NCBI RefSeq assembly: GCF_010671565.1
Contig: NZ_JAABOQ010000001.1
Location: forward strand, 620,001 to 684,000
DNA from: Spongiivirga citrea
GTDB taxonomy: Bacteria > Bacteroidota > Bacteroidia > Flavobacteriales > Flavobacteriaceae
Length of the DNA stretch: 64,000 nt
Reading direction: 5' to 3'
Below are positions 51,642 to 60,947 of the stretch, piece by piece; the stretch's first letter is position 1; every line of letters starts with the position of its first letter. The translations under genes and the position numbers were made by a program. The notes beneath the pieces were generated by a model. It made no database searches and was not told the origin of the DNA. It worked only from the letters and a program-made list of their open reading frames with translations.

Positions 51642-52265
51642 TTAATTTGAAATAGTATTGCTGTGCAAACCGCATTCTCTATTTTCCAACACTTTGGTTG
51701 GATCATAATATTTAAACTCATTCGGTAAATCATGCTCAGATATATACGCATCTAATTGTGTATCCGTCCAATGATAAAATGGACTTACTTTTAGTACACC
51801 ATCCTTTCCCTGAGAAAAAATATCTAGTGAATCTCTTAATGCCGTTTGTCCTTTTCTCAGATTAGTAAACCAAATATCTGGCTGATGTTTTGCCATCGCT
51901 CTTTTAAAAGGCTCAAGCTTTACTTGATTTGTAAACTCGCCATGAAGCGGTGAATCTATATCGGGAATTCCCATTACCGCATCGCGATGAGCAGACGTTT
52001 GTTTAGGAACATATAAATCTATATTAAGATTTAATCGATCAATCAAATACTCGGCATGCTTATACGTTTGAGGAGTATTATAACCTGTATCGCACCAAAT
52101 CACATCTATTTCTGGTATAACATTGGTAACTGCGTGTAAAATTGCTACTTCATAAGGTCTAAAATTGGTGGTAATTACCAGTTTTTTGCCTGACGAATTT
52201 GCAAACTCAATTACTTCATTAATTGATTTATCCCGAAATAATGTGTTGATATTTTCAATATTCAT
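51642..52265 (-). CDS. cysH: Adenylylsulfate / phosphoadenylylsulfate reductase
   Basis: A 207-residue protein with the CysH core (IDVIWCDTGYNTPQTYKHAEYL, WFTNLRKGQTALRD) and the catalytic Cys near the C-terminus in ECGLHS. The extra Cys pairs that bind a [4Fe-4S] cluster in APS reductases are missing, which points to the PAPS type; yet no APS kinase gene or domain is seen in the operon. It reduces activated sulfate to sulfite with thioredoxin or glutaredoxin. 6 bp from cysD. Confidence 0.9.
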   Translation of the reverse strand: MNIENINTLFRDKSINEVIEFANSSGKKLVITTNFRPYEVAILHAVTNVIPEIDVIWCDTGYNTPQTYKHAEYLIDRLNLNIDLYVPKQTSAHRDAVMGIPDIDSPLHGEFTNQVKLEPFKRAMAKHQPDIWFTNLRKGQTALRDSLDIFSQGKDGVLKVSPFYHWTDTQLDAYISEHDLPNEFKYYDPTKVLENRECGLHSNTISN

Positions 52266-52274
52266 ATTGCCCTT

Positions 52275-52511
52275 TTAATGTCTTTTTACTTTATTCCAGA
52301 TACGCTCATGAAAATAATACAAGACCATTTTTGATACGACTTCAATACCCCCAATACCAAAAGCAATCTTCATATCTCCAGTTAGCAAATATGATATTAT
52401 CATAGTATCTAAAGTGCCAATAATGCGCCAAGAAATTGTCTTAAGAAGCGATATTTTCGGACTGTCTGATGTCTGTTTAGATTGATCTGGTCGTAAAATA
52501 TCAAGTATCAT
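52275..52511 (-). CDS. DUF2061 small membrane protein
   Basis: A 78-residue protein. SLLKTISWRIIGTLDTMIISYLLTGDMKIAFGIGGIEVVSKMVLYYFHERIWNKV is the full DUF2061 unit with two helices. It often leads sulfate assimilation operons in Bacteroidota; a link to sulfate or sulfite handling at the membrane is inference. First gene after the -7 element at 52538-52545, 9 bp before cysH. Confidence 0.85.
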   Translation of the reverse strand: MILDILRPDQSKQTSDSPKISLLKTISWRIIGTLDTMIISYLLTGDMKIAFGIGGIEVVSKMVLYYFHERIWNKVKRH

Positions 52512-52537
52512 TTAATAGCATGGTTTTAATAAAGGCT

Positions 52538-52568
52538 CAAATATACTATTAATCTATCGGATTAGTAG
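52538..52568 (-). promoter_or_regulatory. cys operon promoter with operator dyad
   Basis: On the minus strand TATATTTG (52545-52538) matches TAnnTTTG. Directly upstream of it lies a dyad CTATTAATC (52546-52554) / GATTAGTAG (52560-52568), 8 of 9 paired with a 5-nt centre, filling the space between the -7 and -33 regions. A protein bound there would block polymerase. The Rrf2 regulator encoded next door is the obvious candidate. Confidence 0.6.
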
Positions 52569-52587
52569 ATTTATGAGTTAAATTTTT

Positions 52588-53001
52588 TTAATCGAATGTT
52601 AAATCGTGAAGTGTTTTATTCTCTAGTACATTTAGTGTATTATCTCGAACTTCGATCATAAGTTTATGCAATGAGCACGCCGCTTCATCCGGGCAATCAG
52701 CGCATTTTTCATAGAAATTTAGGCTCACACAAGGTAGCATCGCAATGGGCCCTTCTAATATTCTGATAAGAGACGCTAGTGTAATCTCTTTCGGATCTTT
52801 AATAAGATAGTAACCGCCACCTTTGCCCATTTTTGAAGCGAGAAAACCTGTATTTTTCAATAATAAAAGGATAGTTTCCAAAAACTTTCTTGAGATATTC
52901 TCATTCTCAGCAATCTCAGAAATAAGTACGGGACTTTTATCTTCTTTTTTGGCAATATACGTTAAAGCCTTTAATCCGTATTTGGTTTTCTTAGAAAGCA
53001 T
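52588..53001 (-). CDS. Rrf2 family transcriptional regulator with cysteine cluster
   Basis: A 137-residue protein: winged helix (KTKYGLKALTYIAKKED, LISEIAENENISRKFLETILLLL, GFLASKMGKGGGYYL) and an effector region with four Cys in CVSLNFYEKCADCPDEAAC. The Cys set could hold a [2Fe-2S] cluster as in IscR/NsrR or sense redox state. It is upstream of the cys operon in the same direction, separated by the promoter/dyad, as for CymR-like control of sulfur uptake. Confidence 0.86.
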   Translation of the reverse strand: MLSKKTKYGLKALTYIAKKEDKSPVLISEIAENENISRKFLETILLLLKNTGFLASKMGKGGGYYLIKDPKEITLASLIRILEGPIAMLPCVSLNFYEKCADCPDEAACSLHKLMIEVRDNTLNVLENKTLHDLTFD

Positions 53002-53016
53002 GGTAGAAAGATAGCA

Positions 53017-53952
53017 TTATTTTCTCGGAAGAAAAACCTCGGCCATCATGCAACGTGCGCTTCCCCCTCCGCAAGTTTCAATTGTGTTTAAAGAACTTGA
53101 TAAAATTTCGCAGTATTTCTCGATGGTGGCTATTTGTAATGGTGTTAAACTTTTATGCGCAGCCTCGCTCATTACCAAGTAAGGTTTCCCATCATCACCT
53201 TCTACTTGAAGCATATTACCTGCAAAGTGCAGCACCTGTTCTTCTGATATTTCAATGACTTCCTTTTTATCCTCTCTTAAATGGGCCAATACGTTTTTAC
53301 GCTCTTTTTTATCATCAATACTATCTAGACAAATCACACAAAAATCCTCCCCCAAACACATCATCACATTGGTATGATAAATGGGACTTCGCTCACCATT
53401 AAATGTCTGATTGGCAGTAAAAACAACCGGAGTATATTCAAAATCTTCACAAAACTCAATGAGTAATTCTTCATCCGCTCTTGGTGACAAAGCACAATAG
53501 GCTTTTCTGTTTACTCGGTCCAACAGTAAACTTCCTGTTCCCTCTAAAAAGACTTCTTCATCCTCTGCGCTAGTATAATCGACAATACTTTCAATTTTAA
53601 ATCCATCCTTTTCTAGCACTTCAAAAACATCTTCTCTGCGTTCTGACCTCCTATTTTCTGCAAACATAGGATAGACCGCCACAGTGCCTTTTTCATGAAA
53701 AGAAATCCAATTATTAGGGAAGTGCGCGTCTGGTGTATCTGTATTTTTATCACCTTCAATTACTACAACATTTACACCAACATCTCTAAGTTTTTTTACA
53801 AACGCATCAAACTCACCTACAGCTTTAGACAATAATTCATCTGGCGCAATATGGTCAAGTGACTTTTGATAATAATTATTGACAGCCGTTTGTTCATTAG
53901 ATCTGAAATTGGCCGGTCGTACCATTAAGATGGTGTTGGTTACTTGTCTCAT
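53017..53952 (-). CDS. ctlX: Citrulline-utilisation-type hydrolase (CtlX), arginine deiminase superfamily
   Basis: A 311-residue pentein-fold protein: TILMVRPANFRSNEQTAVNN opens it, PDAHFPNNWISFH gives the substrate carboxylate site, FLEGTGSLLLDR the acidic pair, HTNVMMCLGE the catalytic His and GGGSARCMMAEVF the nucleophilic Cys. CtlX-type proteins are linked to arginine/citrulline use, but the reaction is not firmly known to me. It is 15 bp past the Rrf2 start codon and downstream of another guanidino hydrolase. Confidence 0.83.
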   Translation of the reverse strand: MRQVTNTILMVRPANFRSNEQTAVNNYYQKSLDHIAPDELLSKAVGEFDAFVKKLRDVGVNVVVIEGDKNTDTPDAHFPNNWISFHEKGTVAVYPMFAENRRSERREDVFEVLEKDGFKIESIVDYTSAEDEEVFLEGTGSLLLDRVNRKAYCALSPRADEELLIEFCEDFEYTPVVFTANQTFNGERSPIYHTNVMMCLGEDFCVICLDSIDDKKERKNVLAHLREDKKEVIEISEEQVLHFAGNMLQVEGDDGKPYLVMSEAAHKSLTPLQIATIEKYCEILSSSLNTIETCGGGSARCMMAEVFLPRK

Positions 53953-54097
53953 TGGGTTTCGTTTGTAGTTATTGGATTACTGAGTTGCCTTGTTAATAGA
54001 TTTGTAAACGCTGTATTGTAGTTCTTGGCTCTTTTCTACCTGTTCTATTCTCTTTTTTTGAATCACAATACAGACTTCGAAACTATTCTCGACACAA

Positions 54098-54127
54098 TTT
54101 TTGATTTCACTATTGTTCAATCAAAAA
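54098..54127. terminator. Hairpin in the gap between two pentein genes
   Basis: TTTTTGATT (54098-54106) and AATCAAAAA (54119-54127) are perfect 9-bp arms with a 12-nt loop. It lies 95 bp past the stop of the upstream hydrolase gene. It may terminate that transcript. Nothing else is seen in the 269-bp gap. Confidence 0.4.
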
Positions 54128-54221
54128 TCATTAGAACTAACATCACTAGAAATTTCTGTTTTCTGGCAGCAAAATTAGTTCGTAAAATCGTATTTATTGA
54201 TATGAAGGTGAAAATAAAAGT

Positions 54222-55142
54222 CTAATTTTTATCCCTAATTAATGGCATGGTACTGCAGCGCAATAGGCCTTCTTGTTTTGAGATTTCGGCATAGGGCACC
54301 TCTTCTACTGTGATACCATTAGCTCTCAACCAGGCATTAAGCCTTGTAAAACCTTTTTCCGAAATCACCACATCGGGTGCGATTGAAAAGATGTTACTAT
54401 TCATATGATACATTTCATCCTTGGTAATTTCAAAAACTTTATCCTTACCAAAAAGATCAACTAACCAATTGTACTCCTCCTCTATTAGGAATCCGTTTTT
54501 ATGAATAATTGCCATATCCTTCCCGACCGGCTGAAAACAGCAATCTAAATGCAAGGCATTGTTTTTAGCATCAGTATTTGATTTACGGAGCTCAAACGCT
54601 TTTACCTTCTTGTTTGGAAACAGTTCCTTCAAAGCATTCACTGCTTGAATATTAGTTCTCGCTGTAATATAATCAGGATAGTCATCTCCTGTATATGTTC
54701 CAACAAAAATGTAATCATGATAAGGCATTACATCACCACCTTCGACATGGGCTTCCTCAGGAAGGGTAATTACTTTTTCAGGATCTATCTGATTTATTAA
54801 ATAATCAATAGCATGGATTTCACGTTCGCGATCCGGTAAAATATTCGACTTTATAAATTTATCCTCGATAACAAAAGCAATGTCGCGAGCAAAAATCTGA
54901 TTGTAATTTTCAATCACTTCTGGTCGATGAATTACCACATCATACTTCCTAAAAACGGCAGCAACTGCTTCCATTTCTCTTACCATATCCTCTTCTGCAG
55001 GATACGTCCCCTGTTTTATGTGCAGTGCTGATTTGGGGTCATAAGCATCCTCTATCTTAGGAGTTGGACCATTACTTTTTGCAGTACCTAAAACAACAGC
55101 CCTAAGGCGCGAAGTTTCGTCATTTACATGAAGTTGTAGCAT
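54222..55142 (-). CDS. Arginine deiminase / amidinotransferase superfamily hydrolase
   Basis: A 306-residue pentein protein: IFARDIAFVIED, EEAHVEGGDVMPY (acidic substrate site), NALHLDCCFQPVG (catalytic His) and EGLLRCSTMPLIR (catalytic Cys). The layout resembles dimethylarginine dimethylaminohydrolase and arginine deiminase/amidinotransferases; the substrate cannot be chosen by eye. Between ctlX and gltA in one direction, a pairing that suggests guanidino compounds feeding carbon to the citrate cycle. Confidence 0.8.
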   Translation of the reverse strand: MLQLHVNDETSRLRAVVLGTAKSNGPTPKIEDAYDPKSALHIKQGTYPAEEDMVREMEAVAAVFRKYDVVIHRPEVIENYNQIFARDIAFVIEDKFIKSNILPDREREIHAIDYLINQIDPEKVITLPEEAHVEGGDVMPYHDYIFVGTYTGDDYPDYITARTNIQAVNALKELFPNKKVKAFELRKSNTDAKNNALHLDCCFQPVGKDMAIIHKNGFLIEEEYNWLVDLFGKDKVFEITKDEMYHMNSNIFSIAPDVVISEKGFTRLNAWLRANGITVEEVPYAEISKQEGLLRCSTMPLIRDKN

Positions 55143-55162
55143 GTTGTATTGCTTAAAAAAGA

Positions 55163-55190
55163 AAAGCGATACTTAGCTAAGTATCGCTTT
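55163..55190 (-). terminator. Terminator of gltA
   Basis: A perfect 28-bp palindrome made of AAAGCGATACTTAG and its reverse complement, 19 bp past the gltA stop. On the minus strand it is followed by TCTTTTTTAAG. Confidence 0.82.
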
Positions 55191-55208
55191 ATACTATTTA
55201 AATTGATT

Positions 55209-56495
55209 TTATCTCTTTTCCAATGAAACGAAGTTACGGTAGTTCTCACCGATATAAACTTGACGAGGTCTTCCGATAGGCTCTTTACGTTGGCGCATTT
55301 CTCTCCATTGGGCAATCCAACCTGGTAAGCGACCTAGTGCGAACATTACAGTAAACATCTCTGTCGGAATTCCCATTGCTCGGTAAATAATCCCAGAATA
55401 AAAATCGACATTAGGATACAACTTACGTTGTACAAAATACTCGTCTTTTAAAGCTTCTTGTTCCAATCCTTTCGCAATATCCAAAATAGGATCTTCAACG
55501 CCTAAGTCGCCTAGTACTTCGTCTGCAGCAACTTTTATGATCTTCGCTCTAGGGTCGAAGTTTTTATAAACTCTATGACCAAAGCCCATAAGTCTAAAAG
55601 GGTCTGACTTATCTTTAGCTTTCGCCATGTATTTTTTAGTATCACCGCCATCTTCTCTAATAGCCTCTAACATTTCTAAAACAGCTTGGTTAGCTCCACC
55701 ATGAAGTGGCCCCCATAGGGCAGAGATTCCAGCAGAAATTGAGGCAAATAATCCCGCATGTGATGAACCCACGATTCGTACAGTAGAAGTAGAACAGTTT
55801 TGCTCATGGTCAGCATGTAAGATTAGTAATTTGTCTAATGCATTTACTAAAATTGGATTCATTGTATACTCTTCATTTGGCTTGCGGAACATCATTTTCA
55901 AAATATTCTCTACATAACCCAATGAGTTATCACCATAATCTAAAGGAAGTCCTTGCTTTTTGCGCATTGTCCATGCTACTAAGACAGGAAACTTTCCTAG
56001 TATTTTTACAATAGAACGGTACAAATCTTCTTCCGAATCAACGTTAACTGATGATGGATTAAAAGCAGTTAGTGCACTCGTTAAAGATGACAATACACCC
56101 ATTGGATGTGCTGATTTTGGAAAACCATCTAGAATTTTCTTTACCTCTTCATCAACAATTGCCTTATCTTTTATGTCGGCATGAAATTTATCATGTTGTT
56201 CTTTTGTTGGTAACTCACCAAAAATCAATAGATACACAACCTCCAAAAAGTCCGCTTTTTCAGCAAGATCTTCGATTGAGTATCCTCGATATCTCAAAAT
56301 ACCTTTTTCGCCATCTAGAAAGGTGATTCCACTTTCACATGAACCTGTATTTTTATAACCAGGATCAATGGTAATAACCCCACCAGTAGCACCGCGAAGC
56401 GTCTTGATATCGATGGCTTTCTCCCCTTCTGATCCTTCAATTATAGGAAATTCATATTTGTTTCCACCTATTTCTAAAGTAGCTGTATTTGACAT
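55209..56495 (-). CDS. gltA: Citrate synthase
   Basis: A 428-residue type II citrate synthase. Catalytic residues lie in HADHEQNCSTSTVR, ALWGPLHGGANQAVLEM and GFGHRVYKNFDPRAK; FRYxG-type RYRGYSIEDLAE is also present. It condenses acetyl-CoA with oxaloacetate. It follows eno with a 228-bp gap that contains a terminator and a REP-like element, so it has its own promoter. Confidence 0.96.
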   Translation of the reverse strand: MSNTATLEIGGNKYEFPIIEGSEGEKAIDIKTLRGATGGVITIDPGYKNTGSCESGITFLDGEKGILRYRGYSIEDLAEKADFLEVVYLLIFGELPTKEQHDKFHADIKDKAIVDEEVKKILDGFPKSAHPMGVLSSLTSALTAFNPSSVNVDSEEDLYRSIVKILGKFPVLVAWTMRKKQGLPLDYGDNSLGYVENILKMMFRKPNEEYTMNPILVNALDKLLILHADHEQNCSTSTVRIVGSSHAGLFASISAGISALWGPLHGGANQAVLEMLEAIREDGGDTKKYMAKAKDKSDPFRLMGFGHRVYKNFDPRAKIIKVAADEVLGDLGVEDPILDIAKGLEQEALKDEYFVQRKLYPNVDFYSGIIYRAMGIPTEMFTVMFALGRLPGWIAQWREMRQRKEPIGRPRQVYIGENYRNFVSLEKR

Positions 56496-56588
56496 ATAAA
56501 ATTGTGTGTTTTTAAAAGGAATACGAAATTACGAAAACCTTTGCGATTTATAAAGTTAAGCGCGTCTTGAAACGCTTAAATATTTGAC

Positions 56589-56632
56589 AAAAAAATCCAC
56601 CTAAACTTACAATGAGTTTGGTGGATTTTTTT
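56589..56632 (-). terminator. Terminator of eno
   Basis: 13-bp arms AAAAAAATCCACC (56589-56601) and GGTGGATTTTTTT (56620-56632), with an inner AACT/AGTT stem. On the minus strand it ends in T7. It lies about 90 bp past the eno stop, after the REP-like element. Confidence 0.82.
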
Positions 56633-56673
56633 GAATTATTGCGCTTTTTTGAAAATAACTAATTCATAAAGCT

Positions 56674-56717
56674 TCTCGATACAATCTCGATAGCTATCGA
56701 GATCACTCGAAGTGACA
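56674..56717. repeat. REP-like hairpin element, copy B
   Basis: TCTCGATACA (56674-56683), a perfect 20-bp palindrome ATCTCGATAG/CTATCGAGAT (56684-56703), then CACTCGAAGTGACA (56704-56717). The ends match copy A at 50668-50721 while the inner stem is different but still perfectly paired. Located between eno stop and its terminator. Confidence 0.78.
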
Positions 56718-56723
56718 CTTGTA

Positions 56724-58034
<1,311 letters not shown>

Positions 58035-58049
58035 CTAATTTTAGAAAAT

Positions 58050-58076
58050 CAAAGATACGAAACCGATAAATTTCAA
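58050..58076 (-). promoter_or_regulatory. Promoter of eno
   Basis: On the minus strand TTG (58076-58074), 16 nt, TATCTTTG (58057-58050). It lies 36 nt before the eno ATG. Both parts fit the Bacteroidota TTG / TAnnTTTG promoter. Confidence 0.55.
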
Positions 58077-58197
58077 CGCTCATTTATACACGAAACCGTG
58101 CGGAAATGTGGCGATAACGTTTTAGGAAATTAATTAATGATGAATAATTAAAAAACAATTATAAAAAATGGGAAATTGATAATGCAACCATATTGAA

Positions 58198-58617
58198 TTA
58201 AGCCCCTAATAACACTTCATTTTTTACTTTATGATAAGTAAGCGCCAATTGAATGCAATGTTTTAATTCGGTTTCAGGAATTTGTTCATTCAACTTAAAA
58301 ACGATTGCCCTATTCCCTTCAAAATTAAATACACCCTTGTATATTTTTCTAAAAGTCGGAACCAACTTTGTCGAACAGCTAAAATACATTGCATATTGAT
58401 CGGGAGATTTTTGTTTCCAATCCATTCGTAAAGTACTTCCGTTCATGGTTAAGTAACTTGGTTCATTCCATTTTAATGTCTCTTCAATTGAATTTAAACC
58501 ATCAATAGAAGCAGCAACTTCGAGGACTAATGCTCTTAGATGATTCATTTTCGCCTGGACGTTCTCAGGGTAGTGATCGAAAATTTCTTTGACTTTTGAG
58601 TTGGTGTTGAGTTGCAT
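58198..58617 (-). CDS. DUF1801 domain protein
   Basis: A 139-residue cytosolic protein: VKEIFDHYPENVQAKMNHLRALVLEVAAS, IEETLKWNEPSYLT, and FNFEGNRAIVFKLNEQIPETEL match the DUF1801 (YdhG-like) fold. Function unknown. A stand-alone gene in the interval between carA and eno. Confidence 0.8.
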   Translation of the reverse strand: MQLNTNSKVKEIFDHYPENVQAKMNHLRALVLEVAASIDGLNSIEETLKWNEPSYLTMNGSTLRMDWKQKSPDQYAMYFSCSTKLVPTFRKIYKGVFNFEGNRAIVFKLNEQIPETELKHCIQLALTYHKVKNEVLLGA

Positions 58618-58695
58618 CTGATTGGTAATTGAAATATAATATGAACATAAAAAATAAGACTTCCAAATAGAAACCTCGCAGATAGAATCTATATT

Positions 58696-59820
58696 TTAAA
58701 TCGCCGAGCTTTTGGATTTTACCCCAAATAAAAAACGAGCGATTTTAAAGGGATAAATCACGAACCGATAAATCACTATCGTAACAGATAATGTACTTAT
58801 TAGAAGCAGCGCTATTTTAAACAAAATTGAAAGATTCAACTGCACTATATAATACGCTAGTACAACAATGACTGTTTGATGCAGTATATAGAAAGGATAT
58901 GCTGCCTGATTAAGCAATGGCAACAAATTGCTTTTTCGATTAAAGAATACTTGCCCATAACCAAGTGCAGTTATAATTAAAGACCAACTTAAAAGTACTG
59001 AAACGGTATACCAAATATCCCATAATAGCTTATTACTAACATTTTCTGGCACCCAACCTTCAGGAAAAAAATAGTACCCATAGAAAACTATAATACTAAA
59101 CATGCTAAGTTTTAAGTTATGCCTCCTGTAATTCTTTAAGTTACTCCAAATCAAGTCGGATTGATTTATCAAGATACCGGCGATGAAAAAATATCCGTAA
59201 AACAATGTTGAGGACAGGTTGGTAATATCTTTGGAATCAGACGGGAAGTATTTTTTCGAAATTATTCTGATCAATACTAAAGGAATTACCCACAGAAACA
59301 TGCCGAGTTTTGTAGAGGTTGTTTTTTCTACCCATCCTAACATTGTTTTAAATCGTGTTGATTTGAAAAACAAAATTATTGGTATACACAGAATTGACAG
59401 AAAAAATAAGTTTTCTAGAAACCATAGGTGATTTGCCTTCAATTTAAAATGCTCTTTACTATAAACATCCAGATACGAATTGAATGACTCGTAATTCTCG
59501 AAAAATGTTTGAGGAGGAACGATGATCAATACGCCAAAAATTAAGGGTATTAATAATCGATAGGATCTCTCCTTAATAAAATGAATCCAATTTCGTCTTT
59601 GAAAAGCATAAACCGTTCCGACACCGGAAATCAGGAAAAGTATGGGTAATCTAAACTGTTCAAAAAATACCATAATATCATCTAGCAGCTTACTAGATTC
59701 ATTATTCATGATATGAAAATCATCTCCGTTAAATGGCATTCCTATATGATGAAGATAAACAGCGAAGATTGAAATCACCCTCCACCAATCTAAATCGTAG
59801 CGTCTTTCTTTTATGTTCAT
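58696..59820 (-). CDS. Acyltransferase 3 family membrane protein
   Basis: About 374 residues from the ATG at 59820 (MNIKERRYDLDWWRV); an upstream in-frame start at 59937 adds an unlikely 39-residue hydrophobic leader. The family opening RYDLDWWRVISIFAVYLHHIGMP carries the catalytic His in YLHH, and about ten membrane helices follow. Such proteins transfer acetyl or other acyl groups to sugars, lipids or glucans. The LytTR gene lies upstream in the same direction and may control it. Confidence 0.83.
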   Translation of the reverse strand: MNIKERRYDLDWWRVISIFAVYLHHIGMPFNGDDFHIMNNESSKLLDDIMVFFEQFRLPILFLISGVGTVYAFQRRNWIHFIKERSYRLLIPLIFGVLIIVPPQTFFENYESFNSYLDVYSKEHFKLKANHLWFLENLFFLSILCIPIILFFKSTRFKTMLGWVEKTTSTKLGMFLWVIPLVLIRIISKKYFPSDSKDITNLSSTLFYGYFFIAGILINQSDLIWSNLKNYRRHNLKLSMFSIIVFYGYYFFPEGWVPENVSNKLLWDIWYTVSVLLSWSLIITALGYGQVFFNRKSNLLPLLNQAAYPFYILHQTVIVVLAYYIVQLNLSILFKIALLLISTLSVTIVIYRFVIYPFKIARFLFGVKSKSSAI

Positions 59821-59959
59821 TGCTAAATAAAATTGATATTTAGAGAACAAACATAGTCCTACAACTAACATCCTAGTGACTAATGTTACCAATGACAAAG
59901 GGATGTTATAAAGAACAAAGAAAAGAAACTTAGCCAATAAGGCCTTTCATGGACTGAAA

Positions 59960-60829
59960 TTAATTTCTCCTCGATATTGTTGTATCAAAAAATCGAATAT
60001 TAGCACGTGACACGGGAATTTTATCTTTTACACCAGACAATGATAACATATAACCTTGAGCATTGCCGGAAACCGAATTAATGTAATTACTATTTACAAG
60101 AAAAGAGCGATGTGTTTTTATAATATGTACGTAATCTTTAAGCTGGTTTTCCAGTTCCTTAAGTGATATACGAACCATCGTTCTATTGGCACCTGTTTCA
60201 TTTCTCAAAAAAATATCGGTGTAATTTCCATCTACTTTCGCGAAAACGAAATCTGATAATTTCAGATCAAAGTACTCTGATTTAAGCGGAGTTTTAATTG
60301 TTACTAGAACCTCCTTCGGTTCTGCCGAACTGTTCAGATTAATACCTTTAGCTTTTTTCTTATATTTCGATAATAACCTTTCTAAATTAAGAGGTAACAC
60401 GACTGCAACAATTAAAATTCCCACCAGAAATGTGTTTCGTATCTCTTCAAAAAAATAACGTGAAGACCAATTATCTGGTTTGTCATAGATAACATCACGT
60501 ATCAAAAAACTACCAATTCCCACCAAAAAAAGGTAGATCGATATCCACAGAGCCTCTTTTCCAATCGACCAGTCAGTCTCTTCTTTTATAAGATTATTGA
60601 GTACTGAAAAAAATACAATTCCTAATAGCAGTGGCACTACGGAATGAATAACACAAATCCAGAAATAGTCGATTTTATGTTCTGCTCTATTCACCTCAAA
60701 AGGCTCAAACACGTAACTAAACAAAAAGCTTAAAGCTGAAATTAGTAACAATATCGCTATGACCTTTCTAATACTAGAATAATAATATGGATATGGATTT
60801 TTTAGATAGTCAATAGCATTTACTGGCAT
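59960..60829 (-). CDS. LytTR transcriptional regulator with four membrane helices
   Basis: About 289 residues from the ATG at 60829; a GTG at 60853 is an alternative. Four helices lie in the first 160 residues (VIAILLLISALSFLFSYVF, SVVPLLLGIVFFSVL, ISIYLFLVGIGSFLI, FLVGILIVAVVLPL). Residues about 195-289 are a LytTR DNA-binding domain (FVFAKVDGNYTDIF, HIIKTHRSFLVNSNYI, IPVSRANIRFF). A membrane-bound one-component regulator without a receiver domain; the adjacent acyltransferase gene is the likely target. Confidence 0.82.
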   Translation of the reverse strand: MPVNAIDYLKNPYPYYYSSIRKVIAILLLISALSFLFSYVFEPFEVNRAEHKIDYFWICVIHSVVPLLLGIVFFSVLNNLIKEETDWSIGKEALWISIYLFLVGIGSFLIRDVIYDKPDNWSSRYFFEEIRNTFLVGILIVAVVLPLNLERLLSKYKKKAKGINLNSSAEPKEVLVTIKTPLKSEYFDLKLSDFVFAKVDGNYTDIFLRNETGANRTMVRISLKELENQLKDYVHIIKTHRSFLVNSNYINSVSGNAQGYMLSLSGVKDKIPVSRANIRFFDTTISRRN

Positions 60830-60888
60830 TCGAAAACGGAAATTTTGTATCACTAAAGTAAGGGAAATTGAAATATTTGAACAAAAAA

Positions 60889-60922
60889 AGACCTACAAGG
60901 TTTTTAAAAATCTTGTAGGTCT
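60889..60922 (-). terminator. Terminator of carA
   Basis: AGACCTACAAG (60889-60899) pairs with CTTGTAGGTCT (60912-60922); the minus strand continues TTTTTTTG. It is 26 bp past the carA stop. Confidence 0.85.
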
Positions 60923-60947
60923 GTCTGTAGTCGCTAAACTACTATTT

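Noticed and set aside
54025-54225. A 66-codon plus-strand open frame between ctlX and the upstream pentein gene
   Set aside because: It starts with a non-ATG codon, has no recognisable domain, and covers a hairpin that is better explained as part of the minus-strand transcript.
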